Shown piece after piece: positions 18,460 to 27,128 of a stretch of 64,000 nucleotides of DNA. Under the pieces are notes generated by a model, which had not been told where the DNA came from, ran no database searches, and worked only from the letters and a program-made list of their open reading frames with translations. The number at the start of each line of letters is the position of its first letter. Position 1 is the stretch's first letter. The position numbers were made by a program, and so were the translations under genes. The DNA comes from Lachnospiraceae bacterium. Lineage in GTDB: Bacteria; Bacillota; Clostridia; Lachnospirales; Lachnospiraceae. The stretch is taken from positions 2,418,001 through 2,482,000 of the forward strand of contig AP025576.1 of assembly GCA_022845955.1 (NCBI GenBank), read 5' to 3'.

Positions 18460-19374
18460 TTATGACAGGGGCGCACAGGGCAGCAGGAGGCGTATCGCCA
18501 GCATCCCATCCTCCAGCCGGGCTTCCATCCCGCCTCCCATCTGTTCGGCCAGCAGCTTTGCCACAGACAGCCCCAGGCCGCTGCTTTGGGCATTCCGGGA
18601 GGCTTCTTTCCGGTAAAAACGGTGGAATATCTGTTCCCCATCTCCGGGGGTCAGCCCGTCCGCCGCATTACGGCAGGTCAGTACTGCCCGGCCATCTGTG
18701 CATTCCAGGGAAACAGAGGCTTGCTTTTTGCCGTATTTCAGACAGTTAGAGGTCAGGTTATGGAAAATGCGCTTAAGTCCGCCTTCATCGGCCATTACCC
18801 ACACAGGCTGCTGCGGCAGCTGCAGGGTAAGTTCCAGCCCGGCTTTTTCGAATTCCCCGTAACAGGCAAGGATATGCTCCTTAAAAAGATAGGAAATATC
18901 CAGCCTTTCCGGGTTCAGGGGAAGCTCCCCGTTTTCCAGGCGGCTGAATTCATACAGCTGGGCAATCAGCTGGTTCAGGTATGAAGCGCGCCTTAACACC
19001 ACATCCATATTTTCTTTCTGTTCGTCGCTTAATGCTTCCTCTTCGATCAGCTCCAGATATCCCAGAATACTGGTGAGAGGAGTGCGCAGATCATGGGAGA
19101 TATTGGTGATTTCAGCCCGCATTTCCTGTTCCCGTATACTTTCCCGGCGGCTTCTGGCCCAGGCCGTGTCCATATACCGGTTCATTTCCCCGGCAAGGGA
19201 CTGCAGGCAGGAATCTGGGGTTTCCACAGTCAAATGCCGGCGGGGGAAATCCCCGTCGTTGATTTCCTTCAGATCCTCCCGGATCAGCCGGAGTGCCTTG
19301 CGCAGGGAAATAAGGCGCATGGACAGCGCCAGGACAAGCAGGAATAAAAAGATACACAGCAGCTTACCTGTCAT
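18460..19374 (-). CDS. Sensor histidine kinase of a BcrA-type exporter system
   Basis: 304 aa from ATG 19374, which has GAGG 6 bases upstream; the ATG at 19386 lacks one. One N-terminal membrane span (LLCIFLFLLVLALSMRLISL) and almost no extracellular part, then a linker, H-box ITNISHDLRTPLTSILGY, N-box region NLTSNCLKYG and G-box SSGLGLSVAKLLAEQMGG. Kinases lacking an extracellular sensor often rely on their ABC transporter to detect antimicrobial peptides. Genes run regulator, ATPase, permease, kinase on the minus strand. Confidence 0.88.
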   Translation of the reverse strand: MTGKLLCIFLFLLVLALSMRLISLRKALRLIREDLKEINDGDFPRRHLTVETPDSCLQSLAGEMNRYMDTAWARSRRESIREQEMRAEITNISHDLRTPLTSILGYLELIEEEALSDEQKENMDVVLRRASYLNQLIAQLYEFSRLENGELPLNPERLDISYLFKEHILACYGEFEKAGLELTLQLPQQPVWVMADEGGLKRIFHNLTSNCLKYGKKQASVSLECTDGRAVLTCRNAADGLTPGDGEQIFHRFYRKEASRNAQSSGLGLSVAKLLAEQMGGGMEARLEDGMLAIRLLLPCAPLS

Positions 19375-19408
19375 AACAAACCTCATTTCTCGTCTGAACT
19401 GTTACGAA

Positions 19409-20179
19409 TTATTTGATTTCCCGCCTGTTCAGCCAATATAAGCCGGCGAAGAGAAAGATCAGGGTCCCGCCCAGCCCGGCAAGATAGGTGCGCAGCAGTG
19501 TGGCAGGGGTATCCCAGTAAAAATGAATGCCGCTTTCGTCAAAATAAAGATCCAGCATACTTACGGGACACCATTGGGAAATCTCTGCAAAAACCGGATA
19601 TTTCATACCCAGGAGAAGAAAAATCTTGGGCAGGATATATACGATAACGAAGATCGGGATAATACCTGACATGCTGTTTCCGATATTAAAGAGAAAGCAG
19701 AAACAGACGGAAAGCATGAAAACACACAGCGGATACCCCCCGATCATGGAATGAGCCAGATAATACCATTCCCCCTCGTTGCTGTGTTCGAGGAACAGCC
19801 AGGATAAAAGGGAGAGGACGGCGGGAAGGAGGAGGAAAATTGCGGTACACACCAGCAGCTGCACCAGGAATTTCCCCAGGTATATGGTGCTGCGGGGAAT
19901 TCCGAAGGCCACGCTGTTTTTCAGGGGAGACTGTCTGGTACGGGAATTGTTTTCCATGAAGGCGGCAAATACCATTGTCAGAGGGAAAATGCCGGACATA
20001 GAGGTATAGATTCCCCTCAGGGCAAAACCGGTGCTGGCATAGGCAAACCCCGGCTGCCTCCCGAAAAAGGCAAGGACGGCGGTCATAAGGACGAGAAGCC
20101 CCAGACATATCAGGAAAGTGATCTGCAGCCCCCGGTTATTGCACTGCCGGTACCATTCGCTTTTCATATAATTAAGCAT
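19409..20179 (-). CDS. ABC-2 type permease of a bacitracin/lantibiotic-type exporter
   Basis: 256 aa, six predicted membrane spans, starting with MLNYMKSEWYRQCNNRG, a form typical of BcrB/MutE-like permeases. ATG 20179 overlaps the end of the ATPase gene by 8 bp, so the two are coupled. Moves substrate, or extracts a membrane-bound peptide, together with the upstream ATPase. Confidence 0.85.
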   Translation of the reverse strand: MLNYMKSEWYRQCNNRGLQITFLICLGLLVLMTAVLAFFGRQPGFAYASTGFALRGIYTSMSGIFPLTMVFAAFMENNSRTRQSPLKNSVAFGIPRSTIYLGKFLVQLLVCTAIFLLLPAVLSLLSWLFLEHSNEGEWYYLAHSMIGGYPLCVFMLSVCFCFLFNIGNSMSGIIPIFVIVYILPKIFLLLGMKYPVFAEISQWCPVSMLDLYFDESGIHFYWDTPATLLRTYLAGLGGTLIFLFAGLYWLNRREIK

Positions 20180-21095
20180 TCGCTTCCCCTCCCATCAGAT
20201 TCATATAATAATCTTCCAGTTCCATAGTCTGTGCGCTGATGGAATGCAGGCTGATCCCATGCTGGACAGCCGCCCGGCTGATCGCTTCCTTTTTTTCAGG
20301 AGGCGCACTGACGGAAAAATGGCCGTCCGGATAGAGCTTATATTCCGTAATGCCCAGCTCTTTTTCCAGGATCACGCTCATCTGTACAGGATCCCCTACT
20401 TCCAGCAGAATACAGGTGCCGCATTTATCCTTCAGATCCTTTGCCGTTATCTGTTCCAGCAGCTTCCCGCGGGAAAGAAAACCGTATTCCGTCGCCACAT
20501 TTTCCAGCTCCGCCAGGATATGGCTGGAAATCAGCAAGGTGATGCCGTTTTCCCGGTTCAGCTGCAGAAGGGTATTGCGGATTTCCAGGATTCCTTCCGG
20601 ATCCAGCCCGTTGATGGGTTCATCCAGAATCAGGAATTCCGGGGAAGGCAGAAGGGCGAGGGCGAGGCCGAGACGCTGCTTCATACCCATGGAAAAGTTC
20701 CGGTATTTCTTTTTCCCGGTATGTCCCAGCCCCACAATATCCAGGAGCCGGTCAATGGAATCCTTTTCCGGAATCCCGTATTGGAGACGGTAATACTCCA
20801 GATTCTGCACGGCGGAAAGCTCTCCGTAAAACCCCGGTTCCTCAATCAGGGTTCCGATCCGGTGACGCACCCGCTGTTCCTTTCCTTCGGGTATTTTCCC
20901 GAAAAGCCGTATTTCACCCCGATCCATGCGGCTCTGCCCGGACACCAGACGCATCAGTGTGGATTTGCCGGCGCCGTTGTTCCCTACCAGCCCATAGATG
21001 GCGCCCTTCGGGATATCCATCGTAATATTCTGCAGTACCGGAACGTTTCGATAACGTTTTTCCACCTGCTTCATTGTCAGTACCATATCATTCAT
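20172..21095 (-). CDS. ABC transporter ATPase, BcrA-like
   Basis: 307 aa. Walker A GLVGNNGAGKST, signature FSMGMKQRLGLA, Walker B LILDEPINGLDPEG, and the His switch ISSHILAELE. The C-terminal ~80 residues beyond the nucleotide domain are typical of BcrA-type peptide-resistance ATPases. First gene of the ATPase-permease-kinase string, downstream of the response regulator. Confidence 0.93.
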   Translation of the reverse strand: MNDMVLTMKQVEKRYRNVPVLQNITMDIPKGAIYGLVGNNGAGKSTLMRLVSGQSRMDRGEIRLFGKIPEGKEQRVRHRIGTLIEEPGFYGELSAVQNLEYYRLQYGIPEKDSIDRLLDIVGLGHTGKKKYRNFSMGMKQRLGLALALLPSPEFLILDEPINGLDPEGILEIRNTLLQLNRENGITLLISSHILAELENVATEYGFLSRGKLLEQITAKDLKDKCGTCILLEVGDPVQMSVILEKELGITEYKLYPDGHFSVSAPPEKKEAISRAAVQHGISLHSISAQTMELEDYYMNLMGGEANA

Positions 21096-21187
21096 GAGAA
21101 GTACTCCTTTCTTGTTCTTCCCTAAGGATAGCCAAAACTTTCTAAGCAGTCCTATGGAAAGGATAAAGAAAGTTTAAAGAAAATGCA

Positions 21188-21883
21188 TTATCCGTTTATC
21201 TTATAGCCGATACCCCACACGGTTTTTATATATTCTTCGGAGGTTATGGCGGCCAGCTTTTTGCGGATATTGCTGATATGCACGCTCACGGCATTATCCT
21301 CCCCGTAAAAGCCGTTATCCCAGACGGACTGGTACAGCCCTTCTCTGGAAAACACCTTCTGCGGATGGGACATCATCAGCTGGAGAAGGAGGAATTCATG
21401 GGCGGTAAGGGAAATCTCCCTGCCCCTGAGCAGTACCTTGCGGCTTTCCGGGTATAATTCCAATTCCCGGCAGACCAGCTTTTCCGGGGGGATGCCGTCT
21501 GTTTTGGGACCGGAATAGGTTCCCGCCCTGCGCAGCTGGGCCTGGATCCTCGCCAGAAGCTCTTGTTTTTCAAAAGGCTTGGTCATGTAATCATCGGCCC
21601 CGGCGCCCAGTACATGGACCTTATCCGACAGGCCGGCTTTGGCGGTAAGGGCGATGACGGGCATATGCCGGGTTTTCCTGATTTCGGCAAGCAGCTCTTC
21701 GCCGGAGAGTCCGGGAAGCATCAGATCCAGCAGGACGAGGTCATAGGAATTCAGCTGAAGCAGCAGCCTGCCTTCTGTGCCGGAAAAAGCGGTTTCCGTT
21801 TCATAGCCCTCCCGTTCCAATATTTTCTTTACCAGATGGTTGATATCCGCATCATCCTCGATGATTAGTATTTTGCTGTTCAT
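21188..21883 (-). CDS. OmpR-family response regulator
   Basis: 231 aa. Receiver with Asp53 (LVLLDLMLPGLSG), Thr in IALTAK and Lys in YMTKPFEKQELLARI; winged-helix output with SLTAHEFLLLQLMMSHPQKVFSREGLYQ and the final KTVWGIGYKI. Partner of the kinase at 18460-19374, and probably controls the ABC genes directly downstream. Confidence 0.93.
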   Translation of the reverse strand: MNSKILIIEDDADINHLVKKILEREGYETETAFSGTEGRLLLQLNSYDLVLLDLMLPGLSGEELLAEIRKTRHMPVIALTAKAGLSDKVHVLGAGADDYMTKPFEKQELLARIQAQLRRAGTYSGPKTDGIPPEKLVCRELELYPESRKVLLRGREISLTAHEFLLLQLMMSHPQKVFSREGLYQSVWDNGFYGEDNAVSVHISNIRKKLAAITSEEYIKTVWGIGYKING

Positions 21884-21911
21884 ATAAGACTCCTCTTACA
21901 GGGGGCAGGGG

Positions 21912-22763
21912 TTAAAGGCTGTCATGGCCGGCAAGCGCGGCCTGGGCTTTCGGGCTGGTGCCGAACTCCTTCCGGTGCATGCGGTAGAAGTGGGCATAAT
22001 TGTTAAAGCCGGCATTGCTGCTTGCTTCCAGCAGGGACTGCCCGCTCTTGTACAGCTCATGGGCCAGCAGAAGCCGTTTGTGGTTGATATACTGGTTTAT
22101 GGTATAACCGGTAATGGTTTTAAATATCCGGCACAGATGGTATTTATTGATATAGAAGGTCTGGGACAGGTGATCCAGGGTAAGCTCCTGTGTCAGATGG
22201 CTGTTAATATAGATCAGAAGGTTCTGTATCCTCTCATCCGGTACCCGGGGCAGGGTCAGCGGCGCCTGTATGTGATTGAGAAGATACAGAAACTCGGTCA
22301 GCACACATTTGGCAATGCCTTCCGCGCCGTCCTGGAGATAACGGTTGGTTTTCATGAGAAGATGGTACATCTCCTCATTGACGATGCTGGCCGGGATCTG
22401 GCAGCCCATCCCCAGCGTGCGCTCCGTGAAAAAGCGTTCCAGCTCCGGGCAGCCGTTCTTATGAAAGAAGTCCAGGCTGATAAAAATAACAATCCGTTCG
22501 TATTTATCGGAAGTCAGAAACACATTATGATGCATTTCATAGGGCCTGGCGATAAAAATATCATGGGGGTGGGCCTGGTAAATATTCCCTTCGATATGAA
22601 ATTCGGCATTCCCGGAAAGAAACAGATATATTTCATACAGATTATCGTGGTTATGGAGCCGGAATTCAGAATCATTTCTGGGCGTGTTGTCAACCGTATA
22701 TACAAAATCGTAGCCCGGTCCGGAATGTAACTGATAATAAGCCGTTATTACTTTATCTACCAT
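21912..22763 (-). CDS. AraC family transcriptional regulator (cupin sensor)
   Basis: 283 aa from ATG 22763 with GGGAGG upstream. N-terminal cupin-like half (FRLHNHDNLYEIYLFLSGNAEFHIEG, HDIFIARPYEMHH) expected to bind a sugar-type ligand; C-terminal AraC DNA-binding domain (LTLDHLSQTFYINKYHLCRIFKTITG, LLEASSNAGFNNYAHFYRMHRKEFG). Divergent from the GH115 gene across a 261 bp gap, hence its probable regulator. Confidence 0.9.
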   Translation of the reverse strand: MVDKVITAYYQLHSGPGYDFVYTVDNTPRNDSEFRLHNHDNLYEIYLFLSGNAEFHIEGNIYQAHPHDIFIARPYEMHHNVFLTSDKYERIVIFISLDFFHKNGCPELERFFTERTLGMGCQIPASIVNEEMYHLLMKTNRYLQDGAEGIAKCVLTEFLYLLNHIQAPLTLPRVPDERIQNLLIYINSHLTQELTLDHLSQTFYINKYHLCRIFKTITGYTINQYINHKRLLLAHELYKSGQSLLEASSNAGFNNYAHFYRMHRKEFGTSPKAQAALAGHDSL

Positions 22764-22972
22764 GTCTGCCTCCCGGGCCGCGCCCTTTTGTCCGGTATGC
22801 CGCAAGTGTATGTCCGGCCGGAAAACGGACCGGCCGGGCGGAGCATTTTTATTCCTGTCAGTAGCTTACCAGATCAGAGGAAAGGAAGTCAAGATATACA
22901 AGCTTTTTGCCAATAAAGTTACAGATAACTCAATATTCTTGAGATATGATAGAGGGGAAAGCGGGAGGAAAA

Positions 22973-23004
22973 GGTAAACGTTCAGATTTGTCTGAACGCT
23001 TACC
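22973..23004 (+). promoter_or_regulatory. Long inverted repeat immediately before the GH115 ribosome binding site
   Basis: Arms GGTAAACGTTCAGA and TCTGAACGCTTACC pair over 13 of 14 positions around a TTTG loop, ending 7 bp before the GAAAGGAG ribosome binding site. It may be a dyad operator or an mRNA hairpin controlling access to the start. No U-tract follows. A CTCAA-N5-TTGAG dyad and a TATGAT -10-like hexamer lie about 25-45 bp upstream. Confidence 0.6.
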
Positions 23005-23024
23005 GGAAAAGAAAGGAGACGCGT

Positions 23025-26000
23025 ATGGATTTTAAGATAACGCGCGGACAGCGATACAGGGTACGTGTCAGTGAAAAAGAAACGGAAGCGGTAAAAATCG
23101 CGGTTTCCAACCTGGAGACGGATCTGGCAAAGGTTCTGGGCGGGACGCCTGCCCCGGAGAAAGAGGCATTCGTTCCGGAGATCCTGGCGGGAACGCTGGG
23201 ATGTTCGGAAGAAATCGGGGCATATATTGACAGCAGCCGGCTTCAGGATGAGGATGGGAACCTGCGTAAGGAGGCTTATATACAATGCGTCCGCGGCGGC
23301 AGACTGGTGATCGCGGGGACGGACCGGCGGGGGACCATATACGGCATCTATACGTTTTGTGAAGCCATTGGCGTATCCCCCTGGTATTTCTGGGCGGATG
23401 TGCCGGTGAAGCAAAAGGAGGAAATCCGTCTGCCGGAGGGGTATGATAAGACGGATTACCCATCGGTGGAATACCGGGGGATTTTTATAAATGACGAGGA
23501 GGAGCTGGAGGCCTGGGTAAAAAAGCATATGGGAGAGCCTACCATCGGCGTGAAAACCTATGAAAAGGTGTTTGAGCTTCTCCTGCGCCTGAAGGGGAAT
23601 TACATCTGGCCCGCCATGCATGTCAATTCCTTTAACCAGAAGCGGGAAAACGGTGCGCTTGCCGATCGGATGGGAATCGTGGTGGGAACGTCCCACTGCG
23701 ACATGCTCATGCGTTCCAACAACAGGGAATGGTATCCCTGGATCGCGTCAAAGGGCTGGAAGGATGCGGTTTATGATTATTCCATCCCGGGAAGAAACCG
23801 GGAAATCCTGCAGGAATACTGGCGGGAAAGTGTGGAACAGAACCGGGAATTTGAGGTTTGTTATACGCTGGGGATGCGGGGGATCCATGATTCCGGCTTT
23901 GAGACGAAGACGCTGGAAGGAAAGACGGAGGAAGAGAAAAGAAAGGCAAAAACGCAGCTTCTGGAAACCATTATCCGGGATCAGCGCGGCATTCTCTCCC
24001 AAACCCTGGGCCGTGATACCATGATGACCTTTATTCCCTATAAAGAGGTGCTGGAGCTGTATGACAACGGTCTGGAAATCCCGGAGGACATGACTTTGGT
24101 ATGGGCAAATGATAACTACGGCTATATCCGCCGCTATCCTTCGGAAAAGGAACAGCACCGCAGCGGCGGAAACGGGATTTATTATCATAATTCCTACTGG
24201 GCGTCTCCGGGTATGTCCTATGTGTTCCTCTGCTCCATTCCCCTTGCCCATACGCGCAACGAGCTGAAGAAGGCTTATGCGGAAGGGATCCGAAAGCTGT
24301 GGGTCCTGAACAGCGGGGCCATGAAGCCGCTGGAACAGGAAATAGAATTTTTCCTGCGTCTGGCCTGGGAGATCGGCAGGGAGGACGCGCTCACGGAGGA
24401 TGTGGATACCTATGCGGCCGACTGGATCGACCGCAATTTCAGCGGCGGGCATGGTAGGGAAACGGCTGCCCTGCTCAATGATTTTTCCCAGCTGACCAAT
24501 GTGATAAAACTGGAAAATATGGATTACGATGCCTTTTCCCAGATCGCTTACGGCGACGAAGCCGCAGTTCGGATCCATAAATATGAAGAGCTGTTCCGAA
24601 AAGGAAATGCCATATACGGCCAGCTTCCGGAAGCGGAAAAGGATGCGTTTTTCCAGCTGGTGCTGATGCGGATCCATGCCGCCTATTTTACCAATTGCCA
24701 GTTTTATTATGGGGATCGGAGCACCCTGTGTGTAAAACAGGGGAAAATGCAGGCGGCCCGTTTATACACCCGCAAATCCATGGAATATGACGATGCCAGG
24801 AGAAAAATGCTGCACTATTATAACAAAACCATGTCCGGCGGAAAATGGGACGGCATCCTGAATCCGGAAGGTTTCCCGCCGCCCAGGGCCGCCATGATGC
24901 CGGTATGTACGCCCCCGCTGGAAATAGGGGAGCGCAGGATGCTGATCACCGTGTGGAACGGGGAGGATTCCCTTTCCTTTGTAAAACCCGGTGAAAAATG
25001 GATCGAAATCGGGAATGCAGGAAACGGAGAACTGGAATTTTCCATGTATGCGCCGGAGTGGCTGTCTGTTTCGGAGACGAGCGGCCGGGTCGGCTCCGAA
25101 AAAAGGATCCTGCTGTCTCCGAAGTGCTTTGACAGGGACAGACAGGGGGAAATGGTGGTAATTGACAGGACGGAAGGGGAAGAAGTGCGGATTCCCGTCT
25201 GTGTCCGTATCTTTCCTTCGGACTGCCCGAATACGGAGGACGGCGGCATAATTTCCGTGGAAGCGGATACTGCCGTGTCACCCGGCTTCCGTGTGATACG
25301 CCGTCTGGGACGGTGCCGGGGAAACCTGGTGGAGGCGGCAGCTGACAGGCAGCAAAGAGAAGGAGGCAGGCCGGATGCTGCCGAGGCGCTCACCTATCCT
25401 TTTTACCTGACTCAGGATACGCCGGCAGAAGGCGCCCTGCTGGAAATCCACCGTTTTCCTTCCCTGAATGCCACGGGAAGGATACGGATCGGGGTATCGG
25501 TGGACGATGGCCCGGTGGCTATTGTGGAATCCTTCTCCAACGATGAATGGAGGGGAAACTGGAAGCAGAATGTACTCAATAACGTGGATCGGCTGTACCG
25601 GAAGCTTCCGGAGATGAAGAAAGGTCTGCATCACCTGTCCTTTTATCCGGTGGACCGCTATTTTGCCTTTACCAGATTTGTGATATATCAGGGAGAAAGG
25701 AAGGAGAACAGCCTGGGCCTGCCCGGCGGGGATCAGAGGCTTCCGGAGCTGTGGGATCTGACGGCCTGGGAAAACCAGTTCTACGGGGACATTTCCCTGA
25801 AGCCGAGACCGGTGGAATATGCGCCGGTAATAAGCAGGGAGGACAGCCTTGCTGTCACTTCTCTTATAAAATATCCGGAAGCCTATGCGGCACCGATAAG
25901 CCCGGAATGGTATCTGAAGGCCGGAAAAAAGGGACCGGAGGAAGTGTCCGGCACGATACGTATCGATGCCGCCATGGCGCTTTCCGGTTCCTCCCGGGCC

Positions 26001-26435
26001 TGGACGGAAGGTTTTGGCTGGGAATACTGCAGCAGTGAATCCTTTGGACGCAGCGGGCTGGCAATGTATATCAGAGATCGGAGCCTGCGCTGGGAAACGG
26101 CGGAGGAGGCCCCTTCCCTGAATTACCGGTTCCGGTGCGGCGGCGGTATGTACCGCATCTGGATGCTCGCCAAGTTTAATAGGAAAGAGGAAGCTTTTTT
26201 TGCCATGGGATTCGACGGCAGGATGCTTCCCGAAGAGGAACTGTATAGCAAAGGAAACCTGTTCCGCTATGAAGCGGAGCAGATCTACCGGTGGGTGCCC
26301 GCCGCCCGGATTACGGCGGCGCCGGGAGAGCATATCCTTCAGGTGTGTCCATTGGCGTCAGGCCTGAGAATTGACAGGCTGTATCTGACAAAAGGAGAGG
26401 AGCTTCCGCCGCTGGATGCCGGGTGGAATGGTTGA
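23025..26435 (+). CDS. Glycosyl hydrolase family 115 (xylan alpha-1,2-glucuronidase)
   Basis: 1136 aa, ATG with GAAAGGAG upstream. Family features: an N-terminal alpha/beta domain (ILAGTLGCSEEIGAYIDSS, IAGTDRRGTIYGIYTFCEAIG), then SVEYRGIFINDEE, LKGNYIWPAMHVNSFN, IVVGTSHCDMLMR, LVWANDNYGYIRRYP and VLNSGAMKPLEQEIEFFLRLAWE. The C-terminal third is beta-rich and ends with a likely carbohydrate-binding module. It removes (4-O-methyl-)glucuronic acid from glucuronoxylan. No signal peptide is seen, so it probably works on imported oligosaccharides. Confidence 0.93.
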   Translation: MDFKITRGQRYRVRVSEKETEAVKIAVSNLETDLAKVLGGTPAPEKEAFVPEILAGTLGCSEEIGAYIDSSRLQDEDGNLRKEAYIQCVRGGRLVIAGTDRRGTIYGIYTFCEAIGVSPWYFWADVPVKQKEEIRLPEGYDKTDYPSVEYRGIFINDEEELEAWVKKHMGEPTIGVKTYEKVFELLLRLKGNYIWPAMHVNSFNQKRENGALADRMGIVVGTSHCDMLMRSNNREWYPWIASKGWKDAVYDYSIPGRNREILQEYWRESVEQNREFEVCYTLGMRGIHDSGFETKTLEGKTEEEKRKAKTQLLETIIRDQRGILSQTLGRDTMMTFIPYKEVLELYDNGLEIPEDMTLVWANDNYGYIRRYPSEKEQHRSGGNGIYYHNSYWASPGMSYVFLCSIPLAHTRNELKKAYAEGIRKLWVLNSGAMKPLEQEIEFFLRLAWEIGREDALTEDVDTYAADWIDRNFSGGHGRETAALLNDFSQLTNVIKLENMDYDAFSQIAYGDEAAVRIHKYEELFRKGNAIYGQLPEAEKDAFFQLVLMRIHAAYFTNCQFYYGDRSTLCVKQGKMQAARLYTRKSMEYDDARRKMLHYYNKTMSGGKWDGILNPEGFPPPRAAMMPVCTPPLEIGERRMLITVWNGEDSLSFVKPGEKWIEIGNAGNGELEFSMYAPEWLSVSETSGRVGSEKRILLSPKCFDRDRQGEMVVIDRTEGEEVRIPVCVRIFPSDCPNTEDGGIISVEADTAVSPGFRVIRRLGRCRGNLVEAAADRQQREGGRPDAAEALTYPFYLTQDTPAEGALLEIHRFPSLNATGRIRIGVSVDDGPVAIVESFSNDEWRGNWKQNVLNNVDRLYRKLPEMKKGLHHLSFYPVDRYFAFTRFVIYQGERKENSLGLPGGDQRLPELWDLTAWENQFYGDISLKPRPVEYAPVISREDSLAVTSLIKYPEAYAAPISPEWYLKAGKKGPEEVSGTIRIDAAMALSGSSRAWTEGFGWEYCSSESFGRSGLAMYIRDRSLRWETAEEAPSLNYRFRCGGGMYRIWMLAKFNRKEEAFFAMGFDGRMLPEEELYSKGNLFRYEAEQIYRWVPAARITAAPGEHILQVCPLASGLRIDRLYLTKGEELPPLDAGWNG

Positions 26436-26511
26436 ACCGCATAAAATCTATAGGATGTAATGCGGCGAACTTGGGTATGCATTACGCCCTGTTCGGGTAA
26501 ACTATGCATTG

Positions 26512-26526
26512 CTATGATTGTCATAG
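26512..26526 (+). promoter_or_regulatory. Small inverted repeat upstream of the XRE regulator
   Basis: CTATGA-TTG-TCATAG, a perfect 6-bp dyad 20 bp before the start of the helix-turn-helix gene; a possible autoregulatory operator. A second dyad GTAATGC...GCATTAC lies just upstream (about 26457-26485). Confidence 0.4.
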
Positions 26527-26545
26527 AAAATGCGAGGTGATACCC

Positions 26546-26926
26546 ATGGGAAATGAGCATAAGCAGCAGGGCGATGAACAGAAACAGCGTAAGGAAGAAG
26601 AAAAGAGACTGAATCTGGAAATAGGCTGCAGGCTTAAGGAAGTACGGACGAATACCAAATATACGCAGGAGCAGTTTGCGGAAGCTATGCAGGTGTCTGT
26701 GGAGCAGTACCGTAAAATTGAAAACGGCAGGTATGGGCTTAATCCTAAGAAGATGGAAATCTTAAATAAGAAGTACCGTATCGATCTGAATTATCTGATC
26801 ACCGGTATGAGAGACGGTTCACCGTTTGATGTTGAGTTTTACCTCGCCAACTGTGACCTTACGCAGAGAAATGAATTTATTGAACGTGTTCTGTTGTATA
26901 TGAAAAACCTGATGCTGAATTCCTGA
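26546..26926 (+). CDS. XRE-family helix-turn-helix regulator
   Basis: 126 aa from ATG 26546 with GAGGTGAT upstream; an earlier in-frame ATG at 26504 has none. A charged N-terminal stretch (Gln/Lys/Glu-rich, ~25 residues) is followed by an HTH_3 domain: GCRLKEVRTNTKYTQEQFAEAMQVSVEQYRKIENGRYG. The C-terminal ~50 residues resemble no domain I know. Ends in a strong terminator at 27001-27059. Target unknown. Confidence 0.85.
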   Translation: MGNEHKQQGDEQKQRKEEEKRLNLEIGCRLKEVRTNTKYTQEQFAEAMQVSVEQYRKIENGRYGLNPKKMEILNKKYRIDLNYLITGMRDGSPFDVEFYLANCDLTQRNEFIERVLLYMKNLMLNS

Positions 26927-27000
26927 AGCGCTCCGCAGGGAAGTGCGGAATAAGTAACGGCAGCGCGGATAAATAAAATAACAGCAGAAGTGAGAAACAA

Positions 27001-27059
27001 CAGCAGAGCGGCGCGGACAGTCTCCCTCCAGGGGATCCGCACCGCTGCTGCTGTTTTTT
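27001..27059 (+). terminator. Rho-independent terminator
   Basis: Long GC-rich stem (CAGCAGAGCGGCGCGGA pairing with TCCGCACCGCTGCTGCTG, one bulge and one mismatch) followed by six Ts. Terminates the XRE gene before the convergent isomerase gene. Confidence 0.85.
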
Positions 27060-27128
27060 GTCCCGCAATCCATGTGCGGCCGGTGAAAGGTATTCCTGTT
27101 CCCGGCCGGCCCGGAGGAGCAAAGAAAG

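Noticed and set aside
25278..26333. 351-codon minus-strand frame inside the GH115 gene
   Set aside because: Composition is that of a complementary frame; no domain and no start signal.
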